Below, in pieces: positions 37,801 to 45,133 of a DNA stretch of 59,521 nt; the first letter of the stretch is position 1; every line of letters begins with the position of its first letter. The translations under genes and the position numbers were made by a program. The DNA comes from Tannerella sp. (lineage in GTDB: Bacteria; Bacteroidota; Bacteroidia; Bacteroidales; Tannerellaceae): NCBI GenBank assembly GCA_031270465.1, contig JAISXP010000129.1:1-59521 (forward strand). Direction: 5' to 3'. The notes under the pieces were generated by a model. That model was given only the letters and a program-made list of their open reading frames with translations, made no database searches and was not told where the DNA came from.

Positions 37801-37877
37801 CCGCCAGCCAACAGAAAAAACGCAAAAAAACATGCGATTTTCTTTCCTGATTTAATAAAATGTAATACCTTTGTCAT
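34812..37877 (-). CDS. SusC/RagA family TonB-dependent transporter (system 1)
   Basis: 1021 residues. The order is signal peptide (ends about L-S-A-Q, residue 33), a carboxypeptidase-regulatory-like N-terminal domain (Q-T-L-K-G-L-V-I-D...), the plug with the SusC signature N-P-L-Y-V-I-D-G, and a 22-strand barrel. It transports oligomeric substrate across the outer membrane, powered by TonB. It is first in a likely operon susC-susD-cyanophycinase-M14-ThrC-like. Its upstream region (37878-38228) carries a hairpin-rich leader and a promoter with the shared ATACC-N8-GGTAT element. Confidence 0.96.
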   Translation of the reverse strand: MTKVLHFIKSGKKIACFFAFFLLAGGVSSLSAQTLKGLVIDSQTGEAVIGANVYIKNTSLRQGAVTDVNGRFSLAVSSFPATIGISYVGYRTQEVDIYEQSAEEVVFSLVEDVNLLNEVVVVSDGYVTQERKLYTGASSILNSAIIGEKPAASPVVALQGEVAGLNVNLSTSQPGGNVQVRLRGLGSLALNSNPLYVIDGMIVNAGDLSRLSTTSNALAGINQEDIEDVTVLKDAAATAVYGSRGSNGVIIITTKKGRAGKTQVSFDIEAGTTHTIPFPDAGQPLNAQQFSELFIEGLVNTGTYSEQEIADLADSYGFNTGRSNDWQEIIYRTGKQQQYNVSVRGGNEQTKLFASAGYFSQEATTRGSDMRRISTLINVDQKISNRFSLSAGLNVSNVFQHAPDGGTGAWANPIFAGRILRPFQMAYNEDGSWNTNSSDPLGYTAHKNVLYLAEHDVRTLNTVKGLGNASLKWNIWDKLNYTGYVSVDYNNLEEYRYENPVLGDAMNVGGRVNQYYTRYFNWLTRNQIDYRYHYLGSEDASNVSAVLGYEAQESSQFNQSGTGTGFPSKPTPPVLSNAAVITSAASNTSEYAFVSFYSRLNASYKNRYSASASFRRDGSSVFGMNNRYGNFWSAGANWNLEQEAFFRKQDILSSARLHVSYGTTGNAQGISNYAAKPLAAYGSNYTTGNGQNYSTIGNLDLTWEKQKKFDIGAELGLFDNRLLVIPDFYVNNVDGLIQSLPLSRTTGFSSVSYANVGAMRNRGVELTLKSENIRTKNLTWTSSFNIAFNRNEITDLAKSAGGANGNYYLERGYDYYTYYVRLYAGANPDNGEALWYTDASRTETTSKYNDAERVPYRSASPKYYGGFNNTIEYRGIRLGAEIYFNVGNYVVDSWSTRFYDGEYFAFNKYRREYLKRWTAPGQITDVPKYIYGGGSQAQSNDFSSRFLYDGSFVRLKNVTVGYDLTKFAQNFAPGTSKVYLFGRASNLLTLTFDDRLPFDPESGNVTIPIYRIYSFGINVEL

Positions 37878-37901
37878 GCTAAAATTGATGTTTAGTACTT
37901 G

Positions 37902-37945
37902 AGCGTCCCCCCGACTTTTACTGCTAATAAGAATGGGGGGACGCT
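37902..37945 (-). promoter_or_regulatory. 11-bp hairpin just upstream of susC1
   Basis: Arms AGCGTCCCCCC (37902-37912) and GGGGGGACGCT (37935-37945), perfect, with a 22-base loop. A similar hairpin lies at the same place before susC2 (43002-43043). There is no T tract, so it is not a terminator. Confidence 0.75.
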
Positions 37946-38091
37946 TTCTGCTTTTTATAAATAAATGATAACCTGTCTGTTTGTTTTACCCGTATGCGAA
38001 GAGTTGCCACATCTCCGTCCGGTCGAAACTGTGCCCTGTCTGTTTTGTCCCTGCTGGTTCTCCCGGCGAGAGGCCGGACTTCGCAGAATAA

Positions 38092-38118
38092 CCTGGACGA
38101 GGAAAAACCTCGTCCAGG
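38092..38118 (-). promoter_or_regulatory. Perfect 11-bp hairpin in the susC1 leader
   Basis: CCTGGACGAGG (38092-38102), five-base A/T loop, CCTCGTCCAGG (38108-38118). It is not followed by a T tract on either strand, so it is more likely an RNA structural element than a terminator. Confidence 0.7.
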
Positions 38119-38179
38119 CGGGGATACAGTTTTAAATACGTTTGTAACATTACAATAAACCAACTAAAATTGACGCTGC

Positions 38180-38228
38180 AAAGATACCGGCGTTATTTCG
38201 TATGAAAAATACCGTATTTGTGGTATTT
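38180..38228 (-). promoter_or_regulatory. Promoter and shared operator of susC1
   Basis: Minus-strand -7 box TATCTTTG (38187-38180); TTTT takes the -33 position (38210-38207, 19-base spacer). Upstream and touching it is AATACC-N8-GGTATT (38209-38228). The same element, with the same 21-base distance to the -7 box, precedes susC2 and the sulfite reductase operon. Confidence 0.75.
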
Positions 38229-38252
38229 TTTACTGCCCGCTTACATGAGGTT

Positions 38253-38279
38253 CAAGATTCAAAATTCAAAGATTCAAAT
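38253..38279. repeat. Short ATTCAAAGATT-type intergenic repeat
   Basis: A run of TTCAA/GATTCAAA words downstream of susD2. Similar runs occur near 13760, 21127, 22470, 27525, 28793 and 47070, always between genes. Confidence 0.5.
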
Positions 38280-38315
38280 TCTCCATGTTTCCGCAGTAAA
38301 TCGCAGACATGTATT

Positions 38316-39761
38316 TTAATCCAGCAATAATTTGTTCGCATTAATTTCCGAATTGGGATACGGGAAAATATAATTGGCGGCTGTCGGCTGTATTTCGCCG
38401 GTCTGAAGTCCTCCTCCTCCTTTTGCAGGGAGCGGCAACAACAAACGGAGCAGGTCGCCGGAACGGAAACCTTCGCCCAGAAGTTCAATCCGCCGTTCTT
38501 TCCAAATGCTTGCCAGCAAGTGGTCTTTCGTATCCAGTGCGCCGGACGGAAAGACATAGTCGGCATCGGAACGCGCGTGAACTGCTTTCAGCAGTTTTTC
38601 CGCCAGAGAGAGATTATCCCTCTGTGCCAGGGCTTCTGCATAATTGAGAAGAACTTCCGCATAGCGAATTACCGGAATATAATCCACATAAGGAGACGCT
38701 TTGGCATATTTCTTTAAATAATATTTGTTTTCATTCAAAGACAGCAAATCTCTGCGCGCATCCGTACTTCCCCATAAACCGTCGTTCACTATTCCGTCGG
38801 GATTCAGATAATATTCCCTGTTCCCATAATAAATATATCCGATGGATGCCTGACCGCTGTAAGAATCGGAAGCTGTCATCGGCATCGAGAAGACAGATTC
38901 GTTCGTCGTATAGCTGGAATTGAAAATCGTCAGAATATCTTCTTGCAGGGAATGAGCCACACCGGATGTTGCCGAAAACGGGGCGTCCGCCTGAGGAACG
39001 ATCTTTTTCGCTTCTTCGATAACTTTATCATATTGTCCGCTGTTGAGATATATTCTGGTTTTTAATGAAATAGCGGTATTTCTGTGAGCACGGATCGTAT
39101 TTAATAAAGCTGTTTCGTAGCTTTCCGGAAGAGATGTCTCCGAATAATCCAGATCGGACAATATTTGGTCGTAGATCGTTTTAACCGTACTTCTGGCCAG
39201 GTCATTATTGTGGCCGGAAGTTTCCGGATCCAGTCGCAGAGGGATCGCTTTGGAGGCTCCGCTGTCCTGATTGTAGGGGGGAGCGAAAACCGTTACGAGC
39301 GTATAGTATGCCAGTGCACGAACAAATTTAGCTTCGGCTACATATTGCATTTTCTGTTTTTCCGGAATCACTCCTTCCAGCTTTTCCAGTCCGTCAATCA
39401 GAATATTGGTATTGTTAATCACCTGATAAGCGGCATTCCACAGGTTGGAAATGTCATTCGAGCCGGAATTGTAGGAGTTTGTCCAGCTCTCATACGCTGT
39501 GTAAGTATTTCCCGTCACATTGATAAAATCTTCGCCCCGTACATCCAGATACAAATGTATTCTGCCACCATAGAGACTCGAACTTTTCAGCAGTTTATAG
39601 ATACCGTTCACCTGTCCTTCGATACGGCTCTGTGTTTCAAAAATACTGCTTGCGCTCAACGATGTCCGGGATGTTTTATCCAGCAGATCGTCACACCCTG
39701 TGATACTCCATACAGAGATTGCGGACAGGGTTGTTAATAAAAAACGAATGTTTCTTTTCAT
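38316..39761 (-). CDS. SusD/RagB family outer-membrane lipoprotein (system 2)
   Basis: 481 residues from the start M-K-R-N-I-R-F-L; the longer frame to 39797 overlaps the end of susC2 and would hide the lipoprotein signal. The lipobox is I-T-G-C (Cys22), followed by the helical SusD fold and the closing R-R-I-E-L-L-G-E-G-F-R. It is the surface substrate-binding partner of susC2, which ends 13 bases upstream. No enzyme follows it; the next element downstream is the susC1 promoter. Confidence 0.93.
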   Translation of the reverse strand: MKRNIRFLLTTLSAISVWSITGCDDLLDKTSRTSLSASSIFETQSRIEGQVNGIYKLLKSSSLYGGRIHLYLDVRGEDFINVTGNTYTAYESWTNSYNSGSNDISNLWNAAYQVINNTNILIDGLEKLEGVIPEKQKMQYVAEAKFVRALAYYTLVTVFAPPYNQDSGASKAIPLRLDPETSGHNNDLARSTVKTIYDQILSDLDYSETSLPESYETALLNTIRAHRNTAISLKTRIYLNSGQYDKVIEEAKKIVPQADAPFSATSGVAHSLQEDILTIFNSSYTTNESVFSMPMTASDSYSGQASIGYIYYGNREYYLNPDGIVNDGLWGSTDARRDLLSLNENKYYLKKYAKASPYVDYIPVIRYAEVLLNYAEALAQRDNLSLAEKLLKAVHARSDADYVFPSGALDTKDHLLASIWKERRIELLGEGFRSGDLLRLLLPLPAKGGGGLQTGEIQPTAANYIFPYPNSEINANKLLLD

Positions 39762-39774
39762 TGCTTGTAGAAAT

Positions 39775-42700
39775 TTAGAATGTAACATTAAGTCCAAAAG
39801 TAAAAGTACGCCCGCGTCCCACGGAATTTCGTTCCACTCCGGGAGATGTATTCGAATTGCCGTTACTGGACAATTCGGGATCGGTACCAGTATAACCCGT
39901 TATCAGAAAGGCATTGCTTGCCTGTACATAAAAGCGTACCGCGCTCAAAGATACTGCCGACGCTATGCGGGCTGGCAGTTTATAGCCCAGCACGGCATTG
40001 TCTAACCGGAGGAAATCAGCCTTTTCCACATTTGCCGAAACGGGGAAAGAACCGCCGCTTGAGTTGAGATCATTGTACACCAGCCGGGGAATATCGGTCA
40101 CTTGGCCGGGGGTTGTCCACCGCTCCAAAATACCGGTATGATTGTTATATGTTGTCTGGTACGTAAGTGTCCCGCGGGTACCATTATAAATGTAATTGCC
40201 GCCTGAATAGCTGAAATTCAGATTCAGGTCGAAATTCCTGTAGCGAAGATTATTGGCAAAGCCGCCAAACCACTTCGGCAGGGTATTTCCCAGGACATAA
40301 TAGTCCGCCACCGATATTGCCGGCGCTGTGGTTCCATCCAGATAAGTCCAGTTAGACTCTCCCGGAGGTACGGCTGCACTGTATTGCACCTTTTCGCCTT
40401 TGGCATTGATAAAAATACGGCGTCCGTTCTCCGGATTTACTCCGTCGGTTTTCGCTCCGTACAAACTGGCTATGGAATAGCCTGCACGGGTGATGTTATT
40501 CGAATTGGCCGAAGTATGGGTATATCCAAGGATGTCTTCATTATTTCCTGCAAGCGCCGTCACTTTATTTCTTATGCTTGAGAAATTGAACAATGCATTC
40601 CATGAGAAATCTTTACGCTGTATCGCTGCAACATTAATACCCAGTTCGATGCCCCTGTTATACATCGAACCCACGTTGGTCAGAATCGAATTGCCGGGAA
40701 TGCCTTTCGACGGTGATTGGGGTGTATTCAGTATCAGTCCGTTTACATCATTGTTGAACCACGCCAGTTCCACCGACAGGCGATTTTTTAAGGCGTCGAC
40801 CGTCAGGCCGATATTTGTCTGATCGCTGGTTTCCCACGTCAGATCGGAATTTCCTACCTGACTCAGCGACCATGTGGGAACATTTCCGTAAAGAGATGCC
40901 GCATACAAACTGTAGGAACCGTAATCATTTGACAGATTGCCGTTCCCCACACGTCCCCAGCTGACATTCAACTTTGCATCGTCAAAGATATTTGCTAACG
41001 CGGATGACCGTAAAAAGTTTTCTTTCAAAATCGTCCAGCCGGCGGATATTCCTCCGAAATTACCATACTTCTTCCCTTTGGCCAGAGCGGAATTGCCATC
41101 CCGCCGGAGATTTGCCGTAACATAATATTTATCATTGAAATCATAGCTCAAACGGGCAAAATAGGACAGGAATGTCCGTTCCCCCCTGAAATTATTGGAG
41201 GAAGTAACGGTTGTCCACCCGCCCTGGTAATATTCAAAAAAATCATCTGATGCCTTTGTCGCGTAAGCCCCCCAGGTATACGTTTTATCCTGCTGAATAT
41301 CATTGCCCAGCAACGCGGATATATGATGTTTCCCGTATCTTCGGTCTAAACCCAGCGTGTTGGTAAACGTCCGGTTATCACGCAGTACGGAAACATTGGT
41401 TGTCGATCCTCCGACGCCGAAACCGTTGGAACCCAATTGAGGCCCGTAGTAAGTCAGATTCTCGCCTTTCAGACGATCAATGCCATATACAACCGTATAA
41501 TCAAGCAGTTTGAACAATCTGATATTGGTGGTAATATTGCCGATAAAACGGTCATTGGCCGAAGTATTGCTGGAATAGGCAAAAAGCGCCAACGGATTGC
41601 TAAGATTCGAAGATACCAGATTACTGCCCGCTCCCAGATAGCCGGTAGAACTCAGATTGTAACTTCCATCCTCATTATAAGGAGATACGTTGGGCGGCGA
41701 TGCAAAAGCCAGACGCGCTGCGCCGATGATAAGCTGTGCACTGTTCGGCAGTGATCCCGAATTGTATGACTCCGTCTCCGACAAATTATATGAGGCCGTG
41801 CCGACTATTTTAAGCCAGTCATTCACCCTGTGATCAATATTGAAACGCACGCCTTTCCGTTCAAAATCATTCCCTTTCAATATACCCTGCTGCTTAGTGT
41901 AATTGGTCGAAAAATAATAGTTAGTCGAACCGGATCCTCCCGATATATTTACAGCATGGTTATGGGATATACCCTTGCGGTAAACATAGTCGTTCCAGTC
42001 GGTTTCGATTAAAGAACCGTCCGCATTATACCCCGGGAAGAAAAGAGCCGAACTGACCTTGTCGTTATCCTGATTGCCGGACAGTATCTTGGCATTCAGC
42101 ACCGATTCGTTTTTTATCTCGATATACTGCAGCGCGTTCAGCACCTTCGGCAATCGAGTTGTGCCGGTCACTCCCACCCATCCGTCGTAAGTCGTTCTCG
42201 GTTTGCCGGTTTTACCTTTTTTCGTGGTAATCAGCAAAACTCCCGCCGCTGCTCTGGAGCCGTAAATGGACGTGGATGCGGCATCCTTCAATATATCTAT
42301 CGACTCGATATCCGAAGGATTCAAGTCGCCCAGCGGATTGTTCGGCACATTGGTATTGGTCGAAATATCGCCGGTACTTACCGGAATGCCGTCAATCACA
42401 ATCAGCGGATAGGAACTTAGAGATATGGAATTAACCCCCCGCACGCGAATAACCGGAGGATTGTTCAATATCCCGTTGGGCAGAGAGATTTTGACCCCGG
42501 CGGCTCGTCCGCTTATCGCCTGTTCGAAGCTCTGCACCGGCAGATCTCTTATCGCTTCGCCGGAGATATTCGCCGCAGAGCCGGTAAACTCCTTTCTCTT
42601 CTGAGTGCCGTACCCAATTACCACCACCTCATTCAGGAGAATCCTGTCTTCATTCAATCTGATAACCAGCGGTTCGGTGTACTCGTAAATATCGACATCT

Positions 42701-42981
42701 TCCGACTGGTAACCGATAAAACTTACCGTCAACCCGACCGGTAACGATTTCACTGTAACGGTAAATGCACCGTCCACATCAGTAACCGAACCGGTGTTTT
42801 CTTCCTTAAGCAGAACGCTTGCACCGATAATGGCCTCTCCCGTTCGTGCATCAAACACTTTTCCCTCTATCTTCGTGCCGTTTTGCTGTGCAAATATCGG
42901 AAGAGAGAAAAAAACATAAAAAATACTATACCATAATATATGGCATTTGATTTTCCGGAAATTTTTTTTTACTTTTGCCAC
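39775..42981 (-). CDS. SusC/RagA family TonB-dependent transporter (system 2)
   Basis: About 1068 residues. The start is taken as the GTG at 42981 (V-A-K-V-K-K-N-F-R-K...), which gives a normal signal peptide (ends I-F-A-Q). The frame stays open to 43236, but that extension crosses the promoter and operator, so it is not translated. Domains are the carboxypeptidase-regulatory-like N-terminal domain (K-I-E-G-K-V-F-D), the plug with S-S-Y-P-L-I-V-I-D-G, and the barrel. It moves substrate through the outer membrane with TonB energy. It pairs with susD2 and shares its promoter element with susC1 and the sulfite reductase operon. Confidence 0.93.
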   Translation of the reverse strand: MAKVKKNFRKIKCHILWYSIFYVFFSLPIFAQQNGTKIEGKVFDARTGEAIIGASVLLKEENTGSVTDVDGAFTVTVKSLPVGLTVSFIGYQSEDVDIYEYTEPLVIRLNEDRILLNEVVVIGYGTQKRKEFTGSAANISGEAIRDLPVQSFEQAISGRAAGVKISLPNGILNNPPVIRVRGVNSISLSSYPLIVIDGIPVSTGDISTNTNVPNNPLGDLNPSDIESIDILKDAASTSIYGSRAAAGVLLITTKKGKTGKPRTTYDGWVGVTGTTRLPKVLNALQYIEIKNESVLNAKILSGNQDNDKVSSALFFPGYNADGSLIETDWNDYVYRKGISHNHAVNISGGSGSTNYYFSTNYTKQQGILKGNDFERKGVRFNIDHRVNDWLKIVGTASYNLSETESYNSGSLPNSAQLIIGAARLAFASPPNVSPYNEDGSYNLSSTGYLGAGSNLVSSNLSNPLALFAYSSNTSANDRFIGNITTNIRLFKLLDYTVVYGIDRLKGENLTYYGPQLGSNGFGVGGSTTNVSVLRDNRTFTNTLGLDRRYGKHHISALLGNDIQQDKTYTWGAYATKASDDFFEYYQGGWTTVTSSNNFRGERTFLSYFARLSYDFNDKYYVTANLRRDGNSALAKGKKYGNFGGISAGWTILKENFLRSSALANIFDDAKLNVSWGRVGNGNLSNDYGSYSLYAASLYGNVPTWSLSQVGNSDLTWETSDQTNIGLTVDALKNRLSVELAWFNNDVNGLILNTPQSPSKGIPGNSILTNVGSMYNRGIELGINVAAIQRKDFSWNALFNFSSIRNKVTALAGNNEDILGYTHTSANSNNITRAGYSIASLYGAKTDGVNPENGRRIFINAKGEKVQYSAAVPPGESNWTYLDGTTAPAISVADYYVLGNTLPKWFGGFANNLRYRNFDLNLNFSYSGGNYIYNGTRGTLTYQTTYNNHTGILERWTTPGQVTDIPRLVYNDLNSSGGSFPVSANVEKADFLRLDNAVLGYKLPARIASAVSLSAVRFYVQASNAFLITGYTGTDPELSSNGNSNTSPGVERNSVGRGRTFTFGLNVTF

Positions 42982-43001
42982 GATTTTGAATTTTTTAAGT
43001 T

Positions 43002-43043
43002 GTGTCCTCTCAATACCTGTTTGCAATATGGTTGAGAGGGCAC
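43002..43043 (-). promoter_or_regulatory. Leader hairpin upstream of susC2
   Basis: Arms 43002-43013 and 43032-43043 pair at 11 of 12 positions (GTGCCCTCTCAA with TTGAGAGGACAC on the transcript), loop 18 bases. It ends 20 bases before the GTG start, matching the position of the susC1 hairpin. Confidence 0.65.
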
Positions 43044-43066
43044 TTTTTATTAATATTTTTCCAATG

Positions 43067-43115
43067 CAAAGGTACGCGGAGTAGCTTTTACGGGAAATAC
43101 CGTTTTTATGGTATT
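43067..43115 (-). promoter_or_regulatory. Promoter and shared operator of susC2
   Basis: Minus-strand -7 box TACCTTTG (43074-43067), TTTC in the -33 position (19-base spacer), and AATACC-N8-GGTATT at 43096-43115. The distance from operator to -7 box is 21 bases, as at susC1 and the sulfite reductase operon. Confidence 0.78.
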
Positions 43116-43120
43116 TTTGC

Positions 43121-44398
43121 TCAGCCCCGGAAAGCGGCGACCGTGTCGACGAAGCGCGACAGTTCGTCCTCGCCATGCGCGGCGGACAGGAAATGAGCTT
43201 CGAAAGGCGAGGGAGAGATATAAAAATCGTGTGCAAGCATATACCGGAAGAAGCGGGCGAACCGTTCGCGGTCAGCCTTTTTTGCGTCGTCGAACGAATG
43301 CACCCGGTCTACGCCGAAAAACAGCGTAAACATGCTGCCCGTGCTGTTCAGGACGGCGTCTTTGTCGCGGATGCTTTCCCGAAGCGCCGACAGAAAGGCG
43401 TCGCTTTTTGTTTCCAGACGCCGGTAGAAGCCGTCGCCGGACAGTACGCGGAGCGTTTCTATGCCGGCGCACATGGCCACGGGATTGCCCGAGAGCGTGC
43501 CGGCCTGATACACTTCGCCGTCGGGGGCGAGCAGCGCCATGATGTCCGCCCGTCCGCCGAAAGCGGCTGCGGGAAATCCGCCGCCGACGATCTTGCCCAC
43601 CGTCGTGAGGTCGGGCGTGAGGCCAAACAGTTGCTGCGCTCCGCCGGCGGAGAGCCGGAAGCCGGTAATGACCTCGTCGAAAACGAGCAGTGCACCGTAT
43701 TGGAGCGTGATTTCGCGCAGACGGGAGAGGAAGCCGTCGCCGGGCAGTACGACGCCCATGTTGGCCGGTACGGGTTCGACGATTATGGCTGCAATGCGGT
43801 CGCCCTTTGTGCGGAAGAGGCAGTCGACGGCGTCGATGTCGTTGAACGGCAGGCTGACGGTCAAGGCTGCGAAGCTGTCCGGCACGCCGGCCGAAGACGA
43901 TTTCCCAAGCGAAGCCACGCCCGAGCCGGCCGAGACAAGAAGGTGGTCGGCATGGCCGTGATAGCATCCGTCGAACTTGACGATCAGGTCGCGCCCCGTA
44001 TATCCGCGGGCGAGCCGCACGGCGCTCATCACGGCTTCGGTGCCGGAGTTGACGAAGCGCAGTTTTTCCATGCTTGGGATGTGGCTGTTGACGAGCCGGG
44101 CAAGCGTTGTTTCGTGTACGGTAGGAATGCCGTAGCTTGTGCCGCGTGCGACGGCCTGCTGCACGGCGCCGGCTACGGACGGATGATTGTATCCGAGGAT
44201 GAAGACGCCCCACGAGAGGCAGAAGTCGGTAAAGCAGTTTCCGTCGATGTCGAAAATCCGGACGCCGTCGGCGCGTTCGACAAAGAGCGGCGTTTCGCCG
44301 ACAGCCCGTAATGCCCGGACGGGGCTGTTTACGCCGCCGGGTATACGGTCTATGGCTTCGAGCCATGCCTGCCGCGAGGCTGTCCGGTCAGGATTCAT
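43121..44398 (-). CDS. hemL: Glutamate-1-semialdehyde 2,1-aminomutase
   Basis: A 425-residue PLP enzyme that makes 5-aminolevulinate from glutamate 1-semialdehyde. Family features are present: the N-terminal I-P-G-G-V-N-S-P-V-R, the Y-H-G-H motif (DGCYHGHADHLL), F-D-E-V-I-T-G-F-R and the PLP lysine in V-G-K-I-V-G-G-G-F-P. With hemA, hemB and the hemC-cobA-hemD fusion nearby it completes the route from glutamyl-tRNA toward siroheme. It lies 30 bases after a gene of unknown function and is the last gene before the susC2 promoter. Confidence 0.96.
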   Translation of the reverse strand: MNPDRTASRQAWLEAIDRIPGGVNSPVRALRAVGETPLFVERADGVRIFDIDGNCFTDFCLSWGVFILGYNHPSVAGAVQQAVARGTSYGIPTVHETTLARLVNSHIPSMEKLRFVNSGTEAVMSAVRLARGYTGRDLIVKFDGCYHGHADHLLVSAGSGVASLGKSSSAGVPDSFAALTVSLPFNDIDAVDCLFRTKGDRIAAIIVEPVPANMGVVLPGDGFLSRLREITLQYGALLVFDEVITGFRLSAGGAQQLFGLTPDLTTVGKIVGGGFPAAAFGGRADIMALLAPDGEVYQAGTLSGNPVAMCAGIETLRVLSGDGFYRRLETKSDAFLSALRESIRDKDAVLNSTGSMFTLFFGVDRVHSFDDAKKADRERFARFFRYMLAHDFYISPSPFEAHFLSAAHGEDELSRFVDTVAAFRG

Positions 44399-44428
44399 GC
44401 ACGTTGTGAAGCGCCGGAGTTGAACGGC

Positions 44429-45094
44429 TTAAGCTATGACAGCGCTGATGATCGTTTCGTTCCACGGGCCGGGCTGGTTGCGCGAGTTGACCCAGCGGAA
44501 GCGGTAGTATACAACTTTCCCCACGTCGGAGAGCGGATAGGTGATAGTGAGGGGCGAGCGCGTCGAGAAGTTGGCATAGCCCCATTCGCTGTCGCTCATC
44601 GGCTGGCCGCCGCCTATTTTGTACCATACTTCGAATCCGTGCACCTGTGGCGGTTTTGTACGGCCGGTCAGTTTTCCGTCCCTTACGTGAATGATATGCC
44701 GCAGATGTACGGAGAAATCTATTTCGCCTATCGGCATCTCGGTCGGGATACGAGGCGGCGTGGGTTTCGTGTCGTGGATGGGGAGACCCATGTTTTCGCG
44801 GTCGCTGTTTGTGACAGCCGAGTTGAAGATCAGATGTTCTTTCACGAACTGGCGTATGGCCTGTTTTAGCTTGTCGCGCGTTTCGTTTTTCTCAAGCACG
44901 TCGACTTTGCCGCGATTCGGCTCCTGAGCCTTGTTGTATGCCGCGACGTATGCATTGAGCAGGGTCTGAATGGGTTCGAACGCAGCTTCGCTTATGCCCC
45001 ATGCCACCAGATGCAGCTTTACGTAGACGATGAGATTTTGCCCCCATTCCAGGAATTTTCCGTCCTGACGCGGAATGTAATCAGATTTTGCCAT
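44429..45094 (-). CDS. Conserved-looking protein of unknown function, Fn3-like C-terminus
   Basis: 221 residues, no signal peptide or membrane helix. The N-terminal half is helical (about 1-110, with a QEPNRGKVDVLEKNETRDKL stretch). The C-terminal half (about 125-221) has the alternating pattern of a fibronectin type III-like sandwich (GFEVWYKIGG ... YYRFRWVNSRNQPGPW). I cannot assign a function. It is placed between the tandem-repeat region and hemL, with hemL starting 30 bases after its stop, so it is probably co-transcribed with hemL. Confidence 0.75.
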   Translation of the reverse strand: MAKSDYIPRQDGKFLEWGQNLIVYVKLHLVAWGISEAAFEPIQTLLNAYVAAYNKAQEPNRGKVDVLEKNETRDKLKQAIRQFVKEHLIFNSAVTNSDRENMGLPIHDTKPTPPRIPTEMPIGEIDFSVHLRHIIHVRDGKLTGRTKPPQVHGFEVWYKIGGGQPMSDSEWGYANFSTRSPLTITYPLSDVGKVVYYRFRWVNSRNQPGPWNETIISAVIA

Positions 45095-45133
45095 AGTTAA
45101 TTAATTATTTGATGTTTAATAATTGTTTTATTT

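Larger units (their letters stand above)
37878..38172 (-). promoter_or_regulatory. Long structured 5' leader of susC1
   Basis: Nearly 300 bases lie between the promoter and the susC1 start, with no credible gene. Read as RNA from the minus strand there is: an 11-bp perfect hairpin (38118-38092, CCTGGACGAGG with a T5 loop); a region closed by TGCGAAG/CTTCGCA and inside it GTCCGG/CCGGAC; and an 11-bp hairpin (37945-37902) ending 24 bases before the start codon. I could not match it to a known riboswitch. Confidence 0.5.

Noticed and set aside
37902..37945. Terminator
   Set aside because: The stem is strong but lies between a promoter and its gene and has no T tract after it on the transcribed strand.
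37948..38118. Cobalamin or SAM riboswitch in the susC1 leader
   Set aside because: Only a GAAGTCCGGC-like word matches the cobalamin core; the GCCACTG box and other conserved parts are missing, and no SAM-I core is seen.
42982..43236. N-terminal extension of susC2 to the ATG at 43236
   Set aside because: It would run through the operator, the -7 box and the leader hairpin, and would bury the signal peptide 85 residues inside.
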